From Hydra vulgaris (taxonomy: Eukaryota > Cnidaria > Hydrozoa > Anthoathecata > Hydridae), in the NCBI RefSeq assembly GCF_038396675.1, contig NC_088921.1, positions 48,948,501-49,012,500 on the forward strand: DNA of 64,000 nt. Direction: 5' to 3'. The stretch's first letter is position 1. Each line of letters opens with the position of its first letter. The notes beneath the pieces were generated by a model that saw only the letters and a program-made list of their open reading frames with translations, searched no databases and was not told the origin of the DNA. A program made the translations under genes and the position numbers. Shown here in pieces: positions 34,085 to 64,000 of this stretch.

Positions 34085-36737
34085 ATTTCCAATTCAAATT
34101 TATAACTAAATATAATGTGATAGCAAAATTTAGAATAAAAAGTGCAATTAATTTTAGAAATAATATAGATGATGGCTTAAAGCCTGTAGCAAAGGATACA
34201 TTCGTAATTGTCACTGTTAATGTTAGCTGATAATGGAAAGTTGGAATAATTTTGAATATATATTTTGAATATAATATAAATATTTTGAATAAATTGAATA
34301 TTTTTTTTGTTAACCATCTCACTGGAAGTGAAATAGCAAGATTTTATTAGAATTCGCATTCAGCGTTTTTCTGATGTTGGTGTCAAAGCTATTTCTATTA
34401 CTTGTAACAGTTAACCGTTTTAATTTAGAAAATAAACAAATTTACTGAAAATTAGAGTACATAGATCCATTAAAGCTTCAAATACAGAGAACTTTAGACT
34501 TTGTAATATCAACATATAAGGAATGTAAAAATAAGTTCAATCGCTAGATACAGAGCTAGTCTTTAAAATAAAAATGATACGCTCATTTACTGGATTTAAT
34601 AACACAAAAACTTGTAACCAATTTATTGCAGCAAAAGATTTAAACAGTAAAAGCACTTTGAAACTGTTAAAAGTAAGCAAACAAAAAAACTGTTAAAAAC
34701 AACACAAAAATATGTTAGTAAATTATTGCAGGATAAGATGAGTTAGATTATTCGAACAGAGCCGTCTTAAAATAATCGGGGGCCCTAGGCTAGACTTAAA
34801 ATAGGGCACCCTATTTTTTCTTATAAAAAAATGAAATGAAGATGTTGATACGGTTACATTTATTAGAACAACAATTATATTTACATATTTTTTTTGTGAA
34901 AATTCTTTAATAGTATCATCAAAATCAATATTTAGAAAAACATCAGATTCAACTGAGATTAATGACAGACAGTTCAATCTTTCCTGCAACATAGCGGCAA
35001 CATAGTTGATCGGAGCTCACTTTTGATAAGTTTTAGTTTTGAAAATGTTTGTTCACCAGTGCAATTTTAAGACCATTATTGAAAGAAAAATTCTCAAGGA
35101 AACTTCAGTATTAAGAAAAGTTGATTCCAAGTGGAATTTCTTTATTGTGTATTAAAAATTTGTAAATGAATGTTCGTCTCTTGAAATTTAATAATTGAAT
35201 TGTTGGCACTCAAAAAAAAGTTTATTTTTAACTAAGTCTTCTTAAAAATTTGCGCTAAGTTAGAACAACAATCTTTAATTTTATAATTGGCCATTGCTTA
35301 AATGTTCACAAGAAATCCAAAATTGACATTGATCCTCTCGTTATGCAATTGATCTTTTTTCTAAATTGGATTTTAGCGAATCAATAACAGTAAGGTATGT
35401 TTCATGTTGAATTTAAGGCTTCACTGGAATTCACCATCAAGAAAAGTCATACGTCTGTTTCTTTTCTTTTTTCTTTTTAAAGCATCCTTGTATTCAGTGT
35501 TTGGAAGCCTCATTTTGGCTTTTTCTTCATAAACCTCAAACTGACTTCTCAAATCTTTGATGAAACTCAACAGTGACTTTAGAATACGAACTGCAATATT
35601 TAGGTTTAAATTATCTTTCTGCAAAATCTTTGATACTTTATTAAAATGACACAGAATGTCTTTCGGCAAAATCGTTAAAAAAAAAGAATCTCAAAAGTGT
35701 TTACTCTTTTCAAAATATTTTGGGCATCATTTTGAGTTTCTTTGTCTGATTTCTGTCATTGATCAAAGATTCTTTTTAGAGAGCTTTTTTAATCTCATCA
35801 TAACTCTCAAGCAAACAAGCATTTGCACGTGCTGACTATCGAGTTCTTGACAGCTGTTTGATAACTTTTTTTCCACTGCCAACAAAAGGCTTGTTGTGCC
35901 AACGAAGCACTTCCTAACGATGAATCCCAACGATGAATCCTAACGATGAATTCCCAACTATGAATCCCAAAAATGAGCTCCCGACGAAGAATCGTGCCAA
36001 CGAAGCACTTCTCAACGATGAATTGATGCAGAAAAAAAGTAGTAGAAGCATTGAAAAAAACCAAAAAAAAAATAATTACATGTAGGCAACATCCAGCAGC
36101 ACTGTTGCCAACCAGATTTAAAGAATGTCAAGCACAAGGAATAAAAAATGCCGATTCATTTTTTTCATTTATCCTTCTATGCAGCTTTGCGTACTGTCCT
36201 GCTATGTTTGATGCATTATAATATGACTGCCCACGACAATCAGATATTGAAATGTTGTTTTCTTGTAAAAAGTTCAAAACAATCTTTTCTAAATGTTCCG
36301 CTCTATGCTGATGAATAGGGACAAATTGTGAAAGCCGCTCAATTGGTGATGCATCTTCAACATATTGAACTTTAAATGTTAACTAATCGACACGAGAGTA
36401 TTCTGGAGTTGAGTCAATACTGATAGGATATTATTTTGCTTTTTTTAATTATGAAATTATTTTGAACAATACTTTATTTCCCATTAGGCAAATAAACTCT
36501 TTACAGATATTGGCTAAGAGGTATGAAGTTTACCTTTTCCAGAATTTCTATGTTTTTTGATGTGATTATCTAGGAAAGAATCAAACTGGCTCAGTAACTC
36601 CAGAATCCCCAAACAATTTACATTTTGCTCTGATCCAATGGTTTCATTGTTTCTACGAAGTAGCAATTCTCTTGATGAAAAAAACTTCACAACTGCAACA
36701 GTTCTTTTCTGCACATTCTGCCAATACAATTTTAAAA

Positions 36738-36826
36738 CTGTTTTAATAAAACAGAGTCAAGTTGACTCTGTTTTATTAAAACAGAATCAAGTTGACTCTG
36801 TTTTAATAAAACAGAGTCAAGTTGAC
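36738..36826. repeat. Tandem array of palindromic 29-30 bp units
   Basis: Three units of AAAACAGAGTCAAGTTGACT plus CTGTTTT in tandem. Each unit is itself self-complementary around GTCAAGTTGAC, so the array is both a direct and an inverted repeat. Confidence 0.9.
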
Positions 36827-37250
36827 ACTTTTTTTGCCGACTGGAGTAAGTGAGCATATTTTTGTGATGTTTAGAGCCATTTTTATGTCTAGATATACAT
36901 TTTGAGGCATTTTTCCAGTCATCAAATCCAGTTGTGGAAAAATTAGAATGCAAAAAATAGATCCTGTAGATGGTAAATATAACAGCCATTCACTGTTGAC
37001 AAATTCCCCATTGTGTAATTTGCGTCTAAAGCAAGATTTCGATAAGTACCTTTTTTCCACAACTTGACCACAACTTGACCTTTCTGAACTTCTGTAGCTC
37101 CTATCATTGTTCTGGCACATGGATGGGCCATTAGATATCCAAAATGCTTGAGCGTCTCGGGATAACTTAAGCCATAATGCTAAATCAATTTCTTGACACG
37201 TCTTTATTTTTATTTTTTTTTGTAGTGTTTATTTAATTTGATTTGATTCT

Positions 37251-37315
37251 AGCTCCTGTTCTGGTTCCTGTTTTGGTTCCTGTTCTGGTTCCTGTTCTGG
37301 TTTCTATTTTTGCTA
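37251..37315. repeat. 12 bp tandem repeat, GTTCTGGTTCCT unit
   Basis: About five imperfect units lie within the decayed hAT element. Confidence 0.85.
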
Positions 37316-37914
37316 TGGTTCCTCTTCTGCTTCTTGTTCCAGTTCTGGGTCTGAGTCTAATTCTAATTGAATTACTGGGATTTTATATCGCAATGAGACA
37401 CTTTCGTTATTTTTTTCCGGTTTAATGAAACTTGAAGATGGACAAAGAAAAATGTACGCCGACACTGCAGGCTTTGACTTTTGTACTAAAAGAAATGACT
37501 TAAAAATAAGAAATTTAGACTCAAAGCCCTGTATTATTTTAGAGGCTTTTTCCCTCTTCCCAGCACCACTTTGGGCTTTCTTTTCAGATGTATTACTTGA
37601 TCACAGCAAACTCAAATTGGTTTTATAATTTAGTACTTGTATTTGCAATGCACTTACGGATTGCTTATACCATATATTATATATTACATATTGCTTACGG
37701 ATTGCTTATATTATATGGATGGTGATCTAAGAAAATTATTAGGGTTTCTTTTGAAAAAAGTTTATGACCAAAATTCAAGTAAATTTAGAATTCTGCAAGT
37801 AAGTATTTGAAGCCTTAATAACAATTTCAATAAACTTCTTAACTAGTTAGACGAAGCAAAAAATTGTTTTAATTTAGCTTGTTTAATTGAAACGCAGATT
37901 TTGAGTGATTTAGA

Positions 37915-38062
37915 TAATACCTTTTATATAAGTAAATATATAAGTATATCGACCTTTTATATAAGTAAATATATAAGTATATCTTATACCTATACCTTTT
38001 ATATAAGTAAATGTATAAGTATATCTTTTATATAAGTAAATCGACCTTTTATATAAGTAAAT
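37915..38062. repeat. Tandem repeat with CCTTTTATATAAGTAAAT unit
   Basis: Five degenerate copies, spacing 25-50 bp, many followed by ATATAAGTATATC. They are inside the right half of the hAT element ending at 38437. Confidence 0.85.
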
Positions 38063-38768
38063 AAACGTGGCGGAGGAATAATAAATATGTGAATGAAAAT
38101 ATTGTTTATTACGTTAGAAATGATTTGAGTGCTTCTGATGGTGATAAAAAACTTTGATTATTGAAATAATAAACAAATAATCAAAAACATTTTATTAAGC
38201 TGTTGTTATCGTCCATTTGACGGCGTGAGCGAGAGCTTCAGTATTTTTTTTGAACAAAATATTTTTAAAAAAGGTATTAAAGAAAACAAAAAGAACTTCA
38301 TTATTGGAGATCTATATATGAAAAATAAAAATTGATAAAGTTCCACAAAAAGACGCATAAAGACATATTTTGGGGAACTCTAAAAATTGGGGGCCCTAGG
38401 CTGCAGCTTACCTTGCCTATGCGTTAAGACGGCAATGCATTCAAACTGTAAAAGCACTTTAAAACTTGTGCAGCTGTTATAAAAAAGTATAACCTGTCAA
38501 ATAATATAATACCATGAATTACTGATCATAATTACTCTAAAAAACCTTATGTAAGTATATATATTTAGAGTACAAGAATCTACTACGTTATATATTGCTG
38601 ATTGTGTAGCCACAATATTTGACCAAAAGGGGATCACGTCAAATCTTTTGTGTACCGTTAAAGCTAACTGTTGTATAACTTTAACATTCATGTCAGACGA
38701 TGATTTACTCTGGTTTTTAGTTGGCAAATATTATCAACAATACGGCTATATGTTACCACACCACGTGC

Positions 38769-38890
38769 ACTAAGTAGCCGAAGCGTATTGGTAAGAGCAC
38801 TTATTTTAGTATCAAAAGGTTTGATGCATTTACTGAACTAACTACAACATTGGTAAGGAAGGGGAGAGGGGTAAACCTTAATTAGCTCCC
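38769..38890 (+). mobile_element. SINE fragment, tRNA-like head
   Basis: AGTAGCCGAAGCGTATTGGT AAGAGC corresponds to the box-A region and GGTTTGATGCA to box B. The body keeps GGTAAGGAAGGGGAGAGG. It is more diverged than the copies at 7296 and 52594. Confidence 0.5.
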
Positions 38891-39099
38891 TCCGCTAAAC
38901 AAAACTAAACAAAAAGCTACACTTTTTTTTTAAAGAGCTGTCTACAAATGCTGTTATATCATTTAATGAAACTGTGAGTCAAATAATAACTTACGGCTTA
39001 TATATATTTTTATCGCAATGCTTGACACTCCTAGGATTCCGAGTAACACGTGTAATTACAACTTATAAATTTACTGAATGAACTAAGAATTCTGCTGTT

Positions 39100-40830
39100 T
39101 GAAAATCATAAACTCGGACCACTTAAAGAATCAATATCATCAACCATATGAGCACTCACATGTCATCATTCTTCCTAAGACTGAACTGAGTAGTGTATCA
39201 ATGTTCTTCGAGAGTTCATTTTCTGGTTTTATTGCGTTAGAAATGAAACATCTTCGTTCGTTAATTGTAAAATTCACCATTTTTAATTTTCCAGAATCAA
39301 GTTTTATTTGTCGTCGCTTTTTAATTTTAGGCGCTATCATCAGACATAGGTACAAAATTTTATCAGTTTTTTCTTGTTTAGCTAGTCCAAAATATCGACA
39401 GTTGGAGTTATGGGACCGTTGTGTTCTTTGCACTTGTAAAGAAACTCGAAAGTTTTTTCATATTTTTTTACCTTCCTTTTTTGATTTTTAATTGCTTTTA
39501 CTGTAACTAAGAAATCCCCTTCTAGCTTACTGACTTTGCAGGAAGTCCTTGCCCATTTCTTACGTTTCTTGTTCTCGCTTTCAAGTCATTCTAAAAAAAA
39601 CTGAATTCCGCAAGTAGGCATTGATTGTCAAAAAATGTTTCTAAAAATGGTCTGTATTGATGTAGTTCCACCACATATTTTAAAGCGATTGTCTAGCTTT
39701 ACGAACTCCGACTCACATCCGAGATTTTTCAGTGGCGCATGCTCAATTTTGTCGTCCGTTATCTCTCTTTCAAGATCAGAGTCTTCCCGTACCTCATTAG
39801 AGTCTGGATTGATGACTGCAGAGAAAAAGTCTCTTTTAACTGTCAAATCAATGTGTTTATGATTTCAGCCAAGATAGCTGCAAGAAACATTCCTCTGCCA
39901 TAATTTAAGTCAGCATTGCTTCTAACTTCATTCAGTTATGATTTTTCTTTGAAAAACTCCCGCACACCGCTCCAGCCTGAATCATATTTAGTTGTTTTCG
40001 GTTATTCTGTTCTTCTCTTGTCAATTCCAAGTAATTTCATTTAAGGAAAAATAACCATCTCGCGTACTTCGTCATATACTTTTGAACAGAGAATGAATCA
40101 ATCGTTTTGTATATAAATTGGTACGGCTAGTAACAGTTTGTTCGAGTTTTTGTCCAATGTTGCTTCAAAAAATTCTTGGCTTGATTGTCTCCTGATTACA
40201 AACTCTTTCACTATTTCAGCAATGCGCTCAAAACTATTGGAAACAAAATCTCTGAATCTGCTTAGTTCAATATTTTGTAGATCCATCCAGTTTTTGTATT
40301 CTGTGTATGAGGGTACGTAATGATTAGGATGACTTGGCGAGAGTAACTTGGTTATGGTTATTTGTCCAAGAGTGCGTAAGTTGACTGAGACGTGAAAGCT
40401 TTCTGTCCAGCCGATATGCCCAGCAGTTTCTGAACTCCTATTTTCTGCTCGGTGTCGCGAAATATCTTATCTAGCGCATCATTTAAAAAATTTTTTCCGG
40501 CATCTATATCTGCAGACTCCTGCGTGCTTCTTCCTGCTTAGTAGATTCCTCCATAGCCTTCCGTTTTTTCTCATTTGACTGCTGTCTTTTCTTTGTTTCT
40601 CTTGCATTTCCGTGAAACTGTCAAATTGCCAAGTAAGACCCGTAGCAATCATCATAATGGAATGTCTCGTCTTCAACTGTTATTTTAACGCCAACCAACT
40701 TTTGCAATTTTCGTTGGTATGGCACATCATTTGTTATAATGTAGTAGGCTCTGCTTGTCATACGCATGTTGAAAATTCTTCCAGATTTGAATTTTGCATA
40801 TTTTGCCTTAGACACAGCTTGTTATAGAAA
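39100..40830 (-). pseudogene. Unclassified transposon-like coding remnant
   Basis: Read right to left there are protein-like blocks in shifting frames. They include FKSGRIFNMRMTSRAYYIIT (40815-), PHYxPSYTEYKNWMDLQN-type sequence (about 40320-40270), FRDFVSNSFERIAEIVKEF (40258-), then KTFEFLYKCKEHNGPITPT (about 39445-39390). MVNFTINERRCFISNAIKPE (about 39290-39230) closes the series. Stops and frameshifts separate them. I do not recognise a family. The composition and decay suggest a mobile-element protein, not a host gene. It lies between the hAT ending at 38437 and the transposon starting at 40996. Confidence 0.45.
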
Positions 40831-40995
40831 AACTTTCAGATTTGCCTCATCCTATTTTTAGCTCAATATTTAAAAAAAAGTTCGTCAAAAAATGACGGTG
40901 AATTATTTTAAAGTTTGCCAACCTCGGTTTAAAAAAAACTTTTTAAACTACAAATGTTTTGAAAAAAACTGTCTATATATATATACATATGAACT

Positions 40996-43698
40996 GCTAA
41001 CTGCAGAAAGGGAACAAGTCCACAAAATTCAAAAATTCACTTTTTAACATAAATCAGTTCTAAATGGGTAGACACACCATTAAATGCTAAAAGGGATAAA
41101 CCTGCCATCATTTTATAGGCATGGCATCAGTTTGAATTTTGCGTTTACCGCAGAAAGGAAACACGTCTGGGACTTGTTCCCTTTCTGCGGTCAACATTAG
41201 TAACATAAAATAATAACATTTTACTTGTGACTTAAAAATTTCTTTGTTAAAAATGAGTTGTTCAGATGAAAATGATTATTCTTTAAAGAGTAGAAAGAAA
41301 GGAGTTGTTAATTCAGACAGATATAAAATGAATGTAATTAAGAAGGCTAAAGTGGCAGGAAAAGAACATATAAACATGGTTGGAAAAACAATACCAGCCA
41401 AGAAACCAGTATCTAATGTTTGCAGGTAAGCTTTTATCGATTTATTTGTATTAATTGTTATAACATTTCAGTATGTTCATATAGAAAGTTTTTTAAATAC
41501 TGTTATGTGTTGTGTCTTCTGCATAAAATAAATCGGCTGAGGGAAATGCACAACATTTGTAGGTTTCTGACCGTTGTCAGAATTAATTACAACTACATAA
41601 ATAAAGCCATGTAACCAATTAGTAGTCTAATTTCCTAATTAATTAGGAAATGTCTAGTGTTTTTGATAGTAACCTACCTTATGTGCTTTCAAACATAGAA
41701 CTTAAAACATAGATCGGCCCAACCTTTTCTTCTTTATTTTAGTTGCAAGGAAAATAGTTTGAAGATTTACACGGCGGATGACATGGTGGAAATATTTACC
41801 AAGCTACATGATATGGAAACCAAAACTCAACAAGATATCTACTTGCAGTCACTAATGGAGGTTACCCAGTTAACCGTTAAAGATCTAGACCAGGTTCTTC
41901 TTCTGCAAAAGATAAATATTTCGTAGTGAAGTACCATATACATTTAGAAATATTTCTGTTAATGCCATTCCTGGCACTGTAGTCACTCGTTTTAGAGCTC
42001 ATATTGAACAAACCCTACAGAAACTGAACACCATACCGGAAGAGATAAAGAATACTTACCAGTTAATTTGGACATAAAAATCATCTATGAGATGTTTATA
42101 AACAAACATAAATATTTCCTTTAACTACAGTAAGAAAAGGCTGTCATATAAATTTTTTTGACATTATTTCAAAGGAAATTACTTATTACGCTTTGGTCTA
42201 CCTGCAAAAGACGCATGTGTTGCCTGTGAGGACTCAAGTTGAAAATAAAAAGTAATTATAGGAGGGCTAAAAAACTTTTAAGGAAAAATTTCTTCTTCAA
42301 AAAAAAACTTCTGTCTTTTCTCATTGTCTTAATGACAATGAGAAAAGACAGAAGTTTTTTAGCCCTCCTATAGTAGAGCTTATGGTCCACAATAGGAGGG
42401 CTAAAAAATTTTTTAAACAAAATAAAAGATACCACAGAGAAATGCATAAAAGACCCTAAACAAGTTGGATTATGTGTAGATTACATGTCTAATATGACAT
42501 TACCGTGCATACCAGTACAAGACACTTATTATTTCAGGAAACTCGCAGTAAACGTCTTTGGAATTCAAGACAGTTTCCCGAAAAATGACTGTTTTTATTT
42601 ATCATGAAGGCGAAGGAGGTAAAGGTTCAAACGAAGTATGCTCTATGCTTTTGTGGTACGTAAAAATCAAAGTTTCAGATGAAGTTAAAACTTTTTACCA
42701 TTTTGGTGACAACTATGCTGGTCAAAACAAGAACCACACCCTTGTTAGACTTATGATGGCTCTTTGTAAAACTAAGAGATTTGAAAAAATAAATTTGGTC
42801 TTCCTGTTAGGGAACATTCTTTTATGACTAATGATCATGATTTTGGAATTATAAAGAGAAAACTAAAAAAAGTAGAAAGATATTATGAAATTGATGAAGT
42901 AATTAATCTGATTAACAGTTCTTCAAAAATTCTTGGAAAGTTTACTGTGAAAAAAATGTCATTTGAAGATTTTATTGACTATGGGGCCTGGTGGCCCAAG
43001 TTTTACAAGAGAACATGCTTAAGCAATAACTCTTATGGGAAAAATGTGCTAAAATCTAACAAAATAACGTTTTCAATCTCAAAATATCGTGAGATGTCAG
43101 TTTCTTCTGATGAACCAGGGGAGATTGAATGCAGTATGCGTATTGCTGGATTGATAAGTGACATTATTTGCTTCCGAAACACTATAGGAGACTTTGAACT
43201 ACCAACTAATAAAGCCTATTCAGCTGTATTATCCATCAACCACTTAAAAATTGTGGATATAAAGAAAATTTTGGTTTGTATTCTGGATGAAAAGCTCCGA
43301 TTTCGGAATGAAATAACGCTATGGTCTGTAACTTTTGTGTCCATTCAAGAAGATCAACCAACTGAATAAACAACATTCTTAAGTTTTATTACAAATATAA
43401 AACAATAAAATAGCATTATTTAATTAGTGGTGCCTAAATAAAGCACTTTTTATGATTTTAGTAGGTTTTATTTATTTTTAAACCTCATTTACTGCAAAAA
43501 GGGATCATGTCCATGTTTAAAAATATGTCCTACACTCATAAGAAAACACATTTAAAAAAATTATGTATATATCTTTCAGATCCCTACGAACTGTTGAATA
43601 ACTAGGAAAAAATTGAAAACCCCAAGTTTGAAAATAAAGGATCGAAACAGTTTTTTTAAAATTAGGATTTGTGGACTTGTTGCCTTTTTGCGGTTAGC
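40996..43698 (+). mobile_element. 2.7 kb DNA transposon with 31 bp inverted termini
   Basis: 40996-41026 and the reverse complement of 43668-43698 agree at 28 of 31 positions (both start GCTAAC, both end AACAAGTCCACAAA). Related TACTGCAAAAAGGGATCA and CCGCAGAAAGGAAACACG words lie just inside each end. Plus-strand coding pieces: first exon 41254-41425 with donor AG|GTAAGC, acceptor at about 41742, then YTADDMVEIFTKLHDMETKT. A THFRAHIEQTLQKL-like block follows. Next come GDNYAGQNKNHTLVRLMMAL (42709-42770) and, after one frameshift, HDFGIIKRKLKKVERYYEID to PTE-stop (42824-43369). The D-N-x-AGQNKN motif fits an RNase-H-fold transposase. A nested palindromic insertion lies at 42259-42410. No clear target duplication was found. 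Confidence 0.75.
42259..42410. repeat. Compound palindrome, 27 bp inner and 18 bp outer arms
   Basis: Inner arms 42302-42328 and 42334-42360 are exact. Outer arms 42259-42276 and 42353-42370 are also exact and share the right-hand arm's edge. A third copy of the outer arm follows directly at 42393-42410. It interrupts the transposon coding region. Confidence 0.9.
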
Positions 43699-43994
43699 GA
43701 TATATAAACATACATGTATATGCGCGCTAAAGTGAATAGTATGCAACCACAACAAAAAAAATAAAATATTCTCTCTCTTTACTTAACATATTTCATATAA
43801 ATTCGATTTTACATTCTCATTTAACAGTCTTTTGAGTTATATTTATAATTCATTTTTAGAGCTGTTTTACGCATAAATAACGATAATGCAAAAGTATGTT
43901 ACCAAGCATCGTCTACCAAAACAAAAAGAAATATAATTGGAACTATTGCTTGCTCCTACAAGTTGCACATACAATACTAATCAGACAACAACTT

Positions 43995-64000
<20,006 letters not shown>

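Larger units (their letters stand above)
34757..38437 (-). mobile_element. Decayed hAT transposon (DUF4371 type), 3.7 kb, both ends present
   Basis: The left end CAGAGCCGTCTTAA and, in reverse, right end CATTGCCGTCTTAAC form short inverted termini. Flanking octamers TATTCGAA and CATTCAAA agree at 6 of 8 positions, as expected for an old hAT target duplication. GC-rich blocks containing GGGGGCCCTAGGCT lie just inside both ends. The transposase reads on the minus strand in fragments. QSGAGKREKASK (about 37590-37555) is N-terminal. Zinc-finger TTF and DUF4371 pieces lie at 37131-36480 and a middle part at about 36430-36110. Near the C-terminus are a decayed dimerisation motif (TGEQTFSKLKLIKSELRSTM) and LQERLNCLSLISVE at about 35065-34935. 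It is the same broad type as the element at 917-3641. Internal tandem repeats have expanded at 36738-36826, 37251-37315 and 37915-38060. Confidence 0.8.

Overview
This is an extremely AT-rich eukaryotic window with introns, long (TA)n tracts and dense, mostly broken transposable elements. The gene content (TAF2, FOXRED1 and a secreted von Willebrand C-like protein), the abundance of hAT elements and the tRNA-derived SINEs fit a cnidarian, most likely Hydra. The organism call is an inference; no taxon marker was tested.

Three host genes can be assembled with GT-AG splice sites and consistent codon phases. (1) Plus strand, 13279-18384: a four-exon secreted protein of about 235 residues. A signal-peptide exon is followed by three phase-1 exons, each coding one ten-cysteine VWC-like module. 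(2) Minus strand, 33622-21747: a complete seven-exon FOXRED1 (415 codons), an FAD-dependent oxidoreductase linked to mitochondrial complex I assembly. Its introns carry a 4.1 kb DNA transposon and a LINE. (3) Minus strand, 64000-43995: the C-terminal 13 exons of TAF2, a TFIID subunit. One 11.6 kb intron is packed with transposons and microsatellites.

Layout: 0-3.7 kb, LINE scrap and a decayed hAT element. 3.7-9 kb, little except a SINE, palindromes and MITE remnants. 9-10.4 kb, a hAT pseudogene split by a hAT-like MITE built of AAGGCC repeats. 13.3-18.4 kb, the VWC gene. 20-21.1 kb, a Tc1/mariner pseudogene. 21.7-33.6 kb, FOXRED1. 34.8-38.4 kb, a second decayed hAT. 39.1-40.8 kb, an unclassified coding remnant. 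41.0-43.7 kb, a 2.7 kb DNA transposon with 31 bp inverted termini. 44-64 kb, TAF2, whose introns hold LINE, SINE, MITE, mariner and hAT copies, including a nearly intact BED-type hAT at 58.7-61.6 kb.

The three host genes share no obvious pathway. The most unusual signal is not a gene: at least ten near-perfect, mutually unrelated palindromes (arms about 16-63 bp, very short spacers) are scattered through introns and intergenic DNA. Also notable are the AAGGCC-bodied MITE, a pair of related but unclassified DNA transposons, and an orphan cysteine-rich exon-like segment in the VWC gene.
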